A DNA stretch of 64,000 nucleotides, from assembly GCF_026151205.1 (NCBI RefSeq), contig NC_087072.1:15949669-16013668 (forward strand), given 5' to 3'. Positions 24,201 to 32,900 of this stretch are shown piece by piece. The DNA comes from Bolinopsis microptera. Taxonomy: Eukaryota; Ctenophora; Tentaculata; Lobata; Bolinopsidae. The notes under the pieces were generated by a model. That model did not search any database. It was not told the origin of the DNA and saw nothing but the letters and a program-made list of their open reading frames with translations. The first letter of the stretch is position 1. The number at the start of each line of letters is the position of its first letter. Position numbers and translations under genes: made by a program.

Positions 24201-26978
24201 ATGTAGTATTTCATATACATTTCATATATATGTAGATATTCAGGTCTAGAACGGTCTGGTGGTTTGTTGGGTATGGAGTTCAAAATGCAAAACAATTCTG
24301 AAGGTATGTTATAGTGCGAGTGATATAATATATGATAGTGTCAGTTACGTTTAATGAGACAAAAAAACAAACTTCCTTACTCTTCCGCCCTGTTCTTGTG
24401 CTTCTTCATATTTTATATTTAATTGAGAGAACCTCAGAGTTCGAATAAATAGCACGGCTGAAGAACCTCAAATATACTGCAAATTGGAATATGTGTCTAC
24501 GACTAAAAACTTAATGTGTGCCTGTATTCAGCTGAACGGCATATACAGTAGTTAAACAGTCACTAATGAGAACTTTTTTAAATTATACTTTCAAGATTAC
24601 GCCTTCGCGGAAACATTCTGTCAAATTGAGAGTTTTCCATCAGGGATGCCCCCCCCCCCCCCCCCCGGCCCCTGTCATTGTTCAGTAAAAAGTCACCTTT
24701 CCGAAGATTTAAATATTGGCCTAATACAATTGGTTTCTGGCAGCAAGTTCACTACAAGAATTCTGAAAAATCACTATCGATATTGTCTGTCGCTGTCATT
24801 ATTTAGTAAAGAATCATCTTTAGAAGGGGTAATATCTTAAAAGAAATCATTATTTGCTGAGTATCGGCATAACATATTTATGACAGCAATATGATTAAAT
24901 GTTGAACAAACTCTATTGATGTTTAAACTTTTAAGATTCGTTATGCTGGTTCTAAAATTCTAAGCATGTTTTAAATAGCTGTTAAATGACATATTATACT
25001 ATGTTGCTTTCGAGAATCTCATTAATCAATGAAGAATTCTTAGAAGAGGCAATCATTTCAAGCTAAATAGTTGCACTTAGTTAAATACGATGGTGTTACT
25101 TCATGACAGGAAGCACTTCATTCCCTTCAAGAATAATAAATAATCTCTAAATCATTTAACTATTTGTCTGATTACCTCATTACTGACATAATGCTGAATT
25201 CGGGCACTAGGTCGAGACAAAACCTCATCTCAAGAATCTCAGCCTTAGATTACGTGACCATTATTTTACTTTACGATATGCGGTCACTTTGACCCACTGC
25301 AACACAAATATTTAGGACATGGTGAAGTGGTACTTTACCGTGTAATATGGCTACTGGCTGAGCAGCAGTAAAATCATCAGACGGTCGTCACAGTCTGATC
25401 CTGAGATTGAAGGCGTATTGTAGACGAATAGATACAGTACCGTAACGGTCTTCCTCGCTACTTGAGCAGGAGGTTAATAGGTTATTAGGTTACTAGGTTA
25501 CTAGGTTACTAGGTTACTATGTTACTATGTTACTAGGTTATTAGGTTACTGTGTTACTAGGTTACTAGATTACTAGATTACTAGATTACTAGGTTACTAG
25601 GTTACACTTACTAGGTTAATAGGTTAATAGGTTAATAGGTTACTTGGTTACTATGTTACTAGGTTACTAAGTTACTAGGTTACTAGGTTACTAGGTTACT
25701 TGGTTACTATGTTACTAAGTTAATAGGTTACTAGGTTACTTGGTTACTTGGTTACTTGGTTACTAGGTTACTAGGTAACTAGGTTACACTTACTAGGTTA
25801 CTAGGTTACTTAGTTACTATGTTACTATGTTACTAAGTTAATAGGTTACTAGGTTACCTGGTTACTATGTTACTAAGTTAATAGGTTACTAGGTTACTAG
25901 GTTACTAGATAACACTCTCTCTATCTCTCTCTTGCAGGCTAGCTAGAGGATCAGGTAGCCAGATCTCACTGCTGGTAGCTGGACAAGACAGTCAGGGTAT
26001 GAGTGTTCCTGCCTCAGCTGCAGGCCAGTACGACAATGAAGATAACTCTACTTCCGGAGATGAGGTGGGTTTATAAACAGCATCTCACAATGTGTCACAA
26101 TATCGAGTTTAGCCTTGTTATTTAATCACTTATTGCTTTACCAACAGTTGGTACAATTAATGCGATTCAGAAAATGAGACAATTATCATTAACTTCGTTA
26201 TGGATAAATGTGATTTAAGTTTTGGATATTAGATATGGGGATTTTGGTTTGCTGAGCGTACGGAGTCTCGTGGTCATAAATCGCAGAAAAAGTGTTGAGA
26301 GGTTTATTGTTCTCCAGGGCAGGGCGCGCATTTTTGAAACTGAAATTGTTTGCCGAAATTGAAAATATGCCAGTGGGCTGCGTCCAGTGTACAACTATAT
26401 TGTCATCCAGTTGATGTGGTTACCTGAGAGTCTTTCTATGACGGTAAGCTTTTTAAACCTCTGGTTATCATTTGTGAGGCGTGCCTTTGGATAGTCTCCA
26501 GTCCCTCTGAGTGGTGCCATACACTACAGCTGAGTGGTGCCATACACTACAGCTGAGTGGTGCCATACACTACAGCTGATTTTGTTGTCTATAGTCACAC
26601 CTAAATTAACAGTGCTGTTAAGCAGGGGAATCTACTGTAGTTATTTATATTTTATGGGAACCATCGTTTTAGATAGTCGATAATCGTAAACCTTGTCTGC
26701 TAAGAAAAGTTGGTCAAAATTAGAAATATTCTTGTATTCTATCTCTGAAAAGGTTCGACATAGCCCATAGGTTTGGTAAAACTTTTGCTGAACCCTTATA
26801 CGGTTATAGTAAGTAACCATATAATAGCCACAAATTCCAATGATTATCATTGTCATTTCTCACATACTTCCTTTTTGCCTGCCAGGTTTGGTTACAAATG
26901 GTGGCTGCCAAACTGGAAAAAGTTAAGCAGGCCAAGAAAGAAAAGCTCACCCGCCTCGGAGACATTATAGACAAAGTC
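967..26978 (+). CDS. Unrecognised 16-exon gene, 5' partial (coiled-coil / low-complexity protein)
   Basis: Exons, each bounded by AG and GT(A/G)AG: 967-1036, 2559-2627, 6124-6291, 12335-12464, 17325-17379, 17846-17966, 19574-19768, 19903-20046, 20397-20498, 20701-20967, 21172-21322, 21571-21686, 23669-23759, 24096-24183, 25938-26064, 26886-26978. Reading phase is conserved across every junction (including phase 1 and 2 joins), which is strong evidence for one transcript of about 662 codons in the window. I do not recognise the family. Visible character: acidic Ser/Asp-rich N-terminus, Lys/Arg-rich linker, charged helical stretch, a more hydrophobic part, then Ser-rich tail and a final Lys-rich helix. 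The start is outside the window or in an unseen exon. The 3' end is unresolved: a possible last exon at 27355 adds four codons then stops; splicing on into 29.9-44.5 kb is the alternative. The exon chain is secure, the function unknown. Confidence 0.75.
3313..3669 (+). mobile_element. tRNA-derived SINE
   Basis: A tRNA-like head carries a textbook pol III A box (TAGCGCAGTTGG, 3322-3333) and B box (GGTTCAAATCC, 3363-3373) at normal spacing, followed by an unrelated body and an A-rich run ending near 3669. The head cannot form a proper acceptor stem (GCGGCCA is not matched downstream), so it is not a functional tRNA gene. Just upstream, GGCCAGGTAGC is repeated, suggesting a slipped or truncated 5' end. 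The 3' boundary is approximate. It lies in intron 2 of the unrecognised gene. Confidence 0.65.
3767..3892. mobile_element. Harbinger/PIF-like MITE with TTA target duplication
   Basis: Terminal inverted repeats of about 26 bp (containing GCGTTCACATATGACGTCAG) bound a 126-bp element with a G-rich interior, including a G run near 3836-3850. It is flanked by TTA on both sides (3764-3766 and 3893-3895), the target preference of PIF/Harbinger. No coding capacity. Confidence 0.65.
4673..5533. mobile_element. 861-bp TIR element, family unclear
   Basis: The ends are inverted repeats beginning TAGTAGAGGCTCTTACGGGC. A short TATAA-like sequence lies at both borders. No transposase-like ORF was seen inside; the interior is A/T-rich with homopolymer runs. 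The flanks on both sides match a second, uninterrupted copy at about 5750-5960, which acts as an empty site and supports insertion. Confidence 0.55.
5750..5960. repeat. Second copy of the sequence flanking the 4673-5533 insertion
   Basis: The stretch with TTAAATTCGGCGAATAAT, then TTAGCCACAATGCTGGATAA, parallels the left flank (TTAAATGCGGCGAATATAA) and the right flank (ATAGCCAAAACGCTGGATAA) of the inserted element. It is a diverged duplicate of a non-coding segment. Confidence 0.5.
6821..8544 (-). CDS. Voltage-gated potassium channel, Shaker (Kv1)-type alpha subunit, complete
   Basis: Three minus-strand exons, 8544-7410, 7232-7164 and 6993-6821, joined in phase, give 458 codons. Residues 77-170 form a T1 tetramerisation domain (TLLGS, YFNRHR, FYQS, RAP.NV); no Zn-binding HxxxC/CC signature follows, as in Kv1 rather than Kv2-4. 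S1-S3 lie near 205-295. S4 (307-328) has Arg at every third position, six in all, then Lys ([20 protein letters not shown]). S5 is near 344-365. The second exon supplies the pore helix and selectivity filter TVTTVGYGD; the third supplies S6 ([15 protein letters not shown]) and a short tail ending GAIF. The ATG is favoured because an in-frame TGA lies three codons upstream. Introns are short (177 and 170 bp), unlike the host gene. The whole gene lies inside a 6-kb intron of the oppositely oriented gene. Expected role: delayed-rectifier or A-type K+ current in excitable cells. No PDZ-binding C-terminus is evident. Confidence 0.95.
8545..12334. other. Rest of the host intron upstream of the Kv gene
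   Basis: Intron 3 of the + strand gene and presumed 5' region of the minus-strand Kv gene. No promoter motif could be singled out. An AT-rich simple stretch (TAATATATAA units) lies at 9358-9394. A possible minus-strand acidic exon near 11307 is listed separately. Otherwise nothing recognisable. Confidence 0.5.
11249..11307 (-). CDS. Possible short minus-strand exon, acidic
   Basis: On the minus strand a pyrimidine-rich CATTTCAG acceptor precedes an open segment starting [19 protein letters not shown], and a GTGAGT donor follows 59 bp or so later. Reading through the donor, the frame stays open with Ser/Glu-rich sequence to about 11070. The FFSDPDI peptide resembles the exon 1/exon 2 junction (SFLSDPD-ISDD) of the + strand gene. 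It could be an exon of an unseen paralogous gene or chance; exon status is not established. Confidence 0.22.
12335..17966 (+). CDS. Basic linker exons 4-6 of the unrecognised gene
   Basis: Exon 12335-12464 (phase 0 in, 1 out) reads [11 protein letters not shown] and [17 protein letters not shown]. Exon 17325-17379 (1 in, 2 out) reads [18 protein letters not shown]. Exon 17846-17966 (2 in, 0 out) has [19 protein letters not shown] then [11 protein letters not shown]. The unusual phases interlock exactly, confirming these small exons. Composition is Lys/Arg/Ser/Pro-rich, typical of a flexible, possibly microtubule- or membrane-facing linker; no domain recognised. Confidence 0.65.
13378..13776. 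mobile_element. GC-rich hAT-type MITE
   Basis: The ends are inverted repeats starting CAGTGATGCACGCCG, with subterminal CGGCGG-rich arms that stand out against the AT-rich surroundings. Flanks TTCGGGAG and GTCGGGAG match at 7 of 8 bases, consistent with the 8-bp target duplication of hAT elements. 399 bp, no transposase. Confidence 0.6.
14167..14202. repeat. 36-bp palindrome
   Basis: GAGGTAACACTAA and its reverse complement flank a short AT centre that is itself nearly self-complementary. It could form a hairpin or be a degenerate MITE; no target duplication was clear. Confidence 0.5.
15400..16237 (-). mobile_element. Degraded hAT transposon with perfect 8-bp target duplication
   Basis: The 838-bp element starts CATAGATG and ends CATCTATG, and is flanked by a perfect AATTTACC duplication (15392-15399 and 16238-16245). 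Both ends carry clusters of GAGTTCGT, the kind of subterminal repeats hAT transposases bind. The interior, on the minus strand, encodes a transposase C-terminus (next entry), so this is an internally deleted autonomous element. Confidence 0.8.
15654..15925 (-). pseudogene. hAT transposase C-terminal dimerisation domain fragment
   Basis: The minus-strand frame running down to the stop at 15654 reads [49 protein letters not shown], which is the classic hAT C-terminal dimerisation block. The N-terminal DNA-binding and catalytic regions are absent, so the fragment cannot be an active transposase. The upstream limit is approximate. Confidence 0.8.
17131..17198. mobile_element. 68-bp palindromic mini-element with 8-bp target duplication
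   Basis: GGCAAGTTTCCATAAACGAT and its near-exact inverse meet at a GGCGCC centre, so nearly the whole element is one hairpin. Both sides carry CATTGTTT (17123-17130 and 17199-17206). The perfect 8-bp duplication argues for hAT-mediated insertion of a minimal palindromic MITE. Confidence 0.65.
17380..19573. other. Introns around exon 6, with repeats
   Basis: Apart from exon 17846-17966 there is a diverged duplication (about 18310-18480 against 18560-18705, sharing TATCATATCG/TGTCATATCA-type cores) and a TTAA-flanked element at 18708-19096. No further exon supported. Confidence 0.5.
18708..19096. mobile_element. TTAA-flanked inverted-repeat element (piggyBac-like MITE?)
   Basis: Ends GGCCAGAGGGGG and its complement CCCCCTCTGGCC are each bordered by TTAA (18704-18707 and 19097-19100), the target of piggyBac-type transposases. 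Long G and C runs lie just inside the ends. The termini do not begin with the usual CCY of piggyBac, so the family is uncertain. Confidence 0.5.
19574..20498 (+). CDS. Charged coiled-coil exons 7-9 of the unrecognised gene
   Basis: Exons 19574-19768, 19903-20046 and 20397-20498, all phase 0 at both ends, encode 147 residues. They are rich in Lys, Glu, Arg, Gln and Leu (for example [71 protein letters not shown]). This is helical, coiled-coil-like sequence broken by one DSIDTMT turn. All three exons are multiples of three, so each could be skipped without frameshift. Confidence 0.8.
20701..21686 (+). CDS. Exons 10-12 of the unrecognised gene, most domain-like part
   Basis: Exon 20701-20967 (phase 0/0) reads [36 protein letters not shown] and then Ser/Asp-rich sequence. 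Exon 21172-21322 (0/1) reads [20 protein letters not shown] then [16 protein letters not shown]. Exon 21571-21686 (1/0) reads [20 protein letters not shown] then a basic [13 protein letters not shown] run. Hydrophobic patterning suggests a small folded helical domain. I do not recognise it; it is the best query for a profile search. Confidence 0.75.
21687..23668. other. Intron between exons 12 and 13
   Basis: No exon was supported. A hairpin-forming inverted repeat lies at 23501-23541 (TGTCTCAATTC against GAATTGAGACA). The rest is AT-rich without recognisable features. Confidence 0.5.
23669..26064 (+). CDS. Ser-rich tail exons 13-15 of the unrecognised gene
   Basis: Exon 23669-23759 (phase 0/1) reads [20 protein letters not shown] then [10 protein letters not shown]. 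Exon 24096-24183 (1/2) reads [20 protein letters not shown]. Exon 25938-26064 (2/0) reads [20 protein letters not shown] and ends [11 protein letters not shown]. RxxS-type basophilic kinase sites recur ([13 protein letters not shown]), so regulation by phosphorylation is plausible. The last acceptor lies immediately after a long minisatellite. Confidence 0.75.
24184..25937. other. Intron with poly-C tract and minisatellite
   Basis: Contains a C run at about 24649-24667 and the TAGGTTAC minisatellite at 25471-25911. The intron ends in CT repeats forming a strong polypyrimidine tract. No exon seen. Confidence 0.55.
25471..25911 (+). repeat. Minisatellite, 8-bp unit TAGGTTAC
   Basis: About 440 bp of imperfect tandem TAGGTTAC units, with variants TATGTTAC, TTGGTTAC, TAAGTTAA and TAGATTAC. 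It ends about 25 bp before the acceptor of exon 15. The repetition is directly visible and strand-asymmetric (G and T rich on the + strand). Confidence 0.95.
26509..26577 (+). repeat. Three perfect copies of a 23-bp tandem repeat
   Basis: The unit GAGTGGTGCCATACACTACA plus GCT occurs three times without mismatch, so it is recent. It lies in the intron between exons 15 and 16. Confidence 0.95.
26886..26978 (+). CDS. Last confident exon (16) of the unrecognised gene
   Basis: Phase 0 at both ends, between CTGCCAG and GTGAGT. It encodes [20 protein letters not shown] then [11 protein letters not shown], a basic amphipathic helix. What follows is unclear. A good acceptor at 27354 would add ITQP then stop, making 27355-27368 a terminal coding exon. 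In-frame joining to phase-0 acceptors before the second or third giant exon is also arithmetically possible. Confidence 0.7.
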
Positions 26979-29912
26979 GTGAGTACCCAACTTGACTTTC
27001 GTTCTGTAGAAAACAAGATTATCCAATCAGTAATTACTTATTAGTGCTGTACGGGATTACTTTATAAGTGTTAACATAACAGCGGCACAGCCAAATGACA
27101 ATACCCAGTCGCGAAATATTTGCGAGGAATGTGTCAGTGTATACCGTGAAATAATAAAAGTCTAGTTAGGTTTTTAGTATTTGTACCACTGCCCACACCA
27201 GCGCATTGGTCGGTTAATAGAGGTAGCTCTCTGCTTGGGTTGTGTAGTCAATTTTTAAATTTTCAACTTTTTCGTTTCTTGCATGATACCGTAACATTGT
27301 TAAACGTGTTTCTGACCGATTGTCCTATAACTGGCCTTGGTTTCGACGTTTCAGATTACCCAGCCCTGATCAATAATTGAAGTACATGTCATCGCGTCTA
27401 GCTGCGTGTCATAAACATTGCATAGATTACTCCTATTGATTACCTCATGATTGTTTAGAGATTACCACCACTAAACGTGTTCAATTCAATTGACGGAACA
27501 TATTATCTATATAAATGTAATGGAATGCCGACCTTTGCCAGGTCTTTGCTAGTCACATACTCCCAAGTGAGCCCCTTATAGTCACTCAGTGTTAGCCTCT
27601 TATCTACACACGGTATACTTGTAAGGGTTCCTGCTAGTCAACACATAGCAACTGCTGTGAAAATACTCTTGCTTACTATACTGATATAATACTGTGTGTG
27701 TTGATAAAGCTGGATTGTTGAGTTGTAGGAGCTCATCTCTCAGCTCCGTGTAACTGTAATGTACACCTTGTGTCGCCTTATATTTGAGCAGTTTAAAACT
27801 AGATGTTACATATTTTTATTCACCCTGTTTTGCTTTCTGTTCGCTGCGCAGCCCCCGTTACAATATGAGCACTTTTATGGCAGAGGCTATTTCGGAATAG
27901 TACTAAGCTCCATTTAGTATAAGAGCTCATGTCAATATTAATACATTGTCTGATGAGAAGCCGTACACTGAATGTTCTTCGACAGGTTCTGTTGTTGGTT
28001 GTTGGATGTTCATGCTGTAAGCCGGAGTTGTCGCAGCACACGGATTGTTAAATATTATAAAACTGTAGAATATTGACCAAGTTGACAGCTGTAATTGGGT
28101 ATTCTCGTTAATTTTACGACTTTTCTTTGCATTATAAAGTGTTTATTACCTTTTCGCATTTTGTGACAGATGTAATGTTTAAAGCTTTGGGGCCACGTTA
28201 TATTATTAAATGTATTCATTAAGTCATCCTGTCACGTAAACTTCACGTGGTGTGTCCGGATTAGGAAAACAGCCGCGTACAATATAAAAATATTGATAAT
28301 TAAATTGTACACGTTTCAGTAAGGCTGTATCGTGTGGCTGAGTGTGATGTCACGGTATATCGTGAGGTCTTATTGGTCCTCACGGTGCGCTGCCTTCCAT
28401 CTAATTTAACTGGCAACTGGCAGAATATAATATGTGTGTTTGTGACAGCGGTGGTATTATATTTTTACGCGGATGTCTGGTCGGGAGTTGAGCCAGGGTA
28501 GACCAGCTCTCTTAGTTTTGCCGGACTGCTCTCGTTTTCCTGTTATCCCTTGTATTTTCGCACCTCTCCCTAAACTACCTTATTTACCGTGTCTGTTTTT
28601 CTTCGTGCTGTGTCGTTTGTACGAACTTTCTAATATATAACTGTGTGATACGATGACACAACACCGAGCACTGAGCAGTCTAATTGTGGTATAATTGACA
28701 ACTACACGTCGGGCTATTCATTATGGTAGCTGTCATGTTACATTGTATTTGTTACCGAGCGCGCCGCGATGACTTTAGTTTGTTAAGAAAATATACAGCC
28801 CAACTGAATAAATTACAGCTTTATCCCCTTATTTAACTCTGACACAAATCTCTCCGAAAGAGTTAACAGTCTAAACTTTTCCGTTACACACTCGTCATAT
28901 TCTCTTCTCTCCAGCACTTCAACTGAGCGCAGTAGTTTTGCGCATGAGGTGAGCTCACGGCGCTAGAGTTTGCGTTATGACGAGTTGGGCGCTGTGCGTT
29001 GTTAAGGAAAGCTTTGTACACGCTACTGTACACACAGGAGCTATAGTGTTGATAGGCCTAACAGGCGGGTTGAACACTACATCACTCCTAGCGTTCTACA
29101 GTGCATATATTATGTCATCCCCGGCCAGCTGGTCCGCCAATTGTTGGCTTTCTAGGAATGTTTGGTCAATGGTCTGGTGAGGTTTTGCTCCGGGTTTTGC
29201 ATTTATCTCCCTGCAGGGCCAGGATGTGAATTCTGTTGTCTCGATGATTGCTGTTGTTGTTTGGCGTGTTTTCCGGAATGCGCCAACTTTATCCTGATGA
29301 TTTCATCTTAAGAATGTTGCTTAAAGTTTGCTCAAATATTAAATATGTAACGTAGCTTCATTAGACTCCTTATGGATTCACCCTGGGTTTTAAATTGAAA
29401 TTGTACCCGACTTAGTACTTTAGTAATGTAATCTTCTTGTAAACGCAGTTCCTTAATCACTTTGAAACAACATTTTGCTAATTTTAACATGGATTCCGGG
29501 GTGCAGCTTTTTGAAGCCAGAGTACTTCGGATATTTGGCATAGTTTTCTCGTGACCTTAAACAAAATCCTCGTTCTTTTAATCATACATGGAATCCAAGA
29601 ATCTAGTAAACTATATAATAATGTCCGAAGAAATGTTGCAGTGTAGGTAATACCTTAGTCATGAATGATATATCCGCTTTATATTTGGCTGGAATAGTTT
29701 TAGAAGGGCCACCTTAGAATCCTCACTACCCCTATAATCGCATTCTTATAACTATAAGGAAGCCATCGAAACGTCACTGACAAGATGAAGACATGTCGAT
29801 ATTGCTCGACGGTCCCAGTGCAGTGGCAGTATAATTGGTAGTTCACTCATATCGTTTCTTATTCTGTTTTGTGCATTGTGTTTGATAATTTTTATGTTTC
29901 ACTATCGTCCAG
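26979..29912. other. Putative intergenic or long-intron region before the giant exons
   Basis: Apart from the possible 4-codon terminal exon at 27355-27368 I found no supported exon. AATAAA occurs at about 28806 and could serve as a distant polyadenylation signal. This region may also hold the promoter and untranslated first exon of the downstream locus. Confidence 0.4.
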
Positions 29913-29920
29913 GCTATGCT

Positions 29921-32900
29921 ATGACCTCACCCATCGGTTCACCCGGTGGGTCACCATTTGGAGAGAGAAAATCCTACAAGAAATTCGAGCCGCGGAGGAT
30001 GTCCTCTCGATTCTCTAGGCAGGAATCTGCGAATTCGAGTGATGGAGATGATTTCAGATCGATGGCCAGAAGAATGTCAAAATCTGCTGCAAAGAGCAGT
30101 CACGTGATGGACCCTGCTGCACGACTAGCTGCTCAAAAGAAACTAGAGGCCGACGAGAAGCTCAGGTTACAGAAAGAGATTGAGGACGTGAAGAACAAAA
30201 TGAACAACGTCGAGACAGTCGAGAAAACGGGATTCAATTACGATCCATCCAAAGTAAAGGGTCAGATTGAGATAGAGATAACAGAGGCAGAGGAGGTTGT
30301 GTTTGATGGTCCTCAGGAGAAAGAGCAGGAGTTTAAAGAGTGGTTAGAGGAGATAATGTCACAAGGGTGGAGTGACGAGGTTAAGGAGCTTGTGTCTGGG
30401 AGGAAGAAAGTAACTAAAGCCAATCTGCTGAGAGCGAGAAAGAGGAGTATTGTGAGAAGGTACAGTATTATTGTTCCTGATTTAAAGGACCAGTACCAGC
30501 TTGCTTCAGAGGAAGATGAGTGGACTGAGGAGGAGAAACTCAGACGAGAAGTTGAGCGGAGATTTTTATCTGAGGTTGACTTGGATTACAGCATCGAGAA
30601 GCTGTCCAATGATGCGCAGTGGATGGCAGAGATTCAGGAGTTGGTGGGTAGTAAGAAAATAATTAATCATCATAATCTTGAAAACGCAAGAAGACGTAAT
30701 ATAGTCCGAAGCTCCGAGCAAAAGTATCCTGGATGCAAATACGACCTCATCCTTGAACCTGACGAGTTTACAGATGAGGAGTTAGAAAGGCAAAAGCTTG
30801 ACCGAGAAATCCAGGTGATACGGATCATAGTGGATGACAGCAACGATATTGAAGTCATCGTAGAGTCTCTGAGTAAGAAATGGATTTTTAATCTCGATGA
30901 CTTAGATAAACAGAAAAAGAAAAGAAACAAAAAGAATATATTCAACCTCCTTGTTCGACAGCTTATTAAAGAAGCTAAGGATAAATTCCCTGATCTTGAA
31001 TATCACGTAGATTTAGAAGAGGATGAATACACAGACGAGGAACAGAGGCGGAGAGATTTTGAGGGTGCTGTGAATCATATAGATGCTGAGGTAGGTGGTC
31101 TGTCCACCGAGGAACTAGTTGAAATGTATCCTGACTTAGTTCCCCGATTGGATGAGAATAATCGGGTTGTATCTCGGGACAATGCAGTTCGCTTACTCAA
31201 ACGGGACGCTTTAATTAAAATCTATGGAGAAGGGGATAATTACATGTTGAAGTACCATGAACTCTCCGATGACTGCTTTGAACTTAACGATAGGGGGCTC
31301 GCTCTTCAGTTTATCAACTCCAAAATGGAAGAAATTGATGAAAAGTTGGAAGATAAAGAGAACTTTTTGTCAAATTTCTCGGATGAGCTTGCATACTTTA
31401 GCTCTATATTGGCACATACAAGTTCTGAGAACGTTTGGCAATTTTGTCTAAATCGAATCAAAACCGAAGCAATAAAACTATTTCCAGACTGTGGAATAGA
31501 GAAGCCCACCCCAGAATATGACCTAACCGACGAAGGAAGAGCTTTTATAAAACTAATGGCAGATTTCTCTGAACTGGACTCACTGCTAGAGAATGTTCCA
31601 GAATCGGTTCTTTTAGCAGAGAGTGCCTGGGTGAGACAACGAGCGTTTCTGGAGTCCCTAAAGACCAAAGTGTGTGGAAAGAACATAATAACCGTGCAAA
31701 AGCAGAAGTTGTACGATGAGTTCAAACGAGACTTCCCTGATTTTGACTATGAAGAGATCTTCCCCTTCGAAGATTTCACTTATGGGGAAATGGCAGTCAT
31801 GAAAGCTGAAGAAAAGCAAGCACGCTACAGCGTTATCTGTGAGAAACTTGAACAAGACCTAACGGATTCTAAAATCAGTCTTGATAGAGCTCATAAACGA
31901 TCAGAGCTCGAGGGAGATAGGCTTGAAAACCATCTTGAAGAATCTGAATGGAAAGAGGAGCTGGGCCAAATCAAATTAATAGACAATTTGCCTGTAAACA
32001 GGAAAAATCTTTTCGAATTCAAGGCTCGTAACTTGGTTGCAAAGTACAGAAAAATGCACCAGGAATATGATTTTACAGAATATAATGAAATTCCTCATGA
32101 GTACGAAACAGAAGATGAGGGATTCATCACAGCTGTGGGTTGTCTTACTTGTGAGATTAAAACTGACACTGCTTTCTTTGATAGCAACAGCGAAGGTAGC
32201 AGCCCTATCAAGTATCTCTCAGCGGAAGGAGACCCCTGCCCCCAGGGACCAACCCTTCCCGCTATTCCTGATCTCAGCGATACTGATACAAGCGTTCCCA
32301 GTTTAACACCATCCCCTTATGATCTCCAAAAAGGTAAGTTCTTCGAGGGTATTGAAGAAGAGAAAAGCACTGGAGAAACTCAGAAAAGAACAGAAGACCA
32401 CGTTGATACACAAAACGAAAGAATTCCCGTCATCGACCATGATCAAAGCACCATCAATGTCTTACCTAAGAACAGCATTGACATTAATGCGGATAATCAT
32501 GCTGTTAAACAGCAAGATAATCAGTTGTCCGAGACAACCAATATACATGAAGAAAGTGCAGATCAAAACAATAAACAACTATTTTTGCAACCCAGTGGTG
32601 ACCCTGATATCAACAGTTATAATACAGTTAATAAGGATAGTAATGAGATTGCTAGACAAAAAACTGAACAGAGCGCAGATAATCTTCAAAATGCTAACCT
32701 GATCGATCAAAAACACGGACAGCTTGTTGATGTTAATCAAGCTGATGAAAAGCACAATGGCCTATCGAAAGATAGTATTAAGAAGACCCACTTTGCTGCG
32801 CAACATGACAAAAAGATAACAGAAAATGGCCATGAAGATAGTGGGGACCTGACAGATTGTCTTGATATCCGAGCAACAGAGGACTCTAATTATATCAGTA

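Noticed and set aside
25471-25911. Telomeric or CRISPR-like repeat
   Set aside because: Contiguous 8-bp units without unique spacers, and the unit is not a TTAGGG-type telomere repeat; it is an intronic minisatellite.
30670-30945. Minus-strand open frames opposite giant exon G1
   Set aside because: Short, Ser/Phe/Leu-rich complements of Lys/Glu-rich coding sequence, with no splice or family support.
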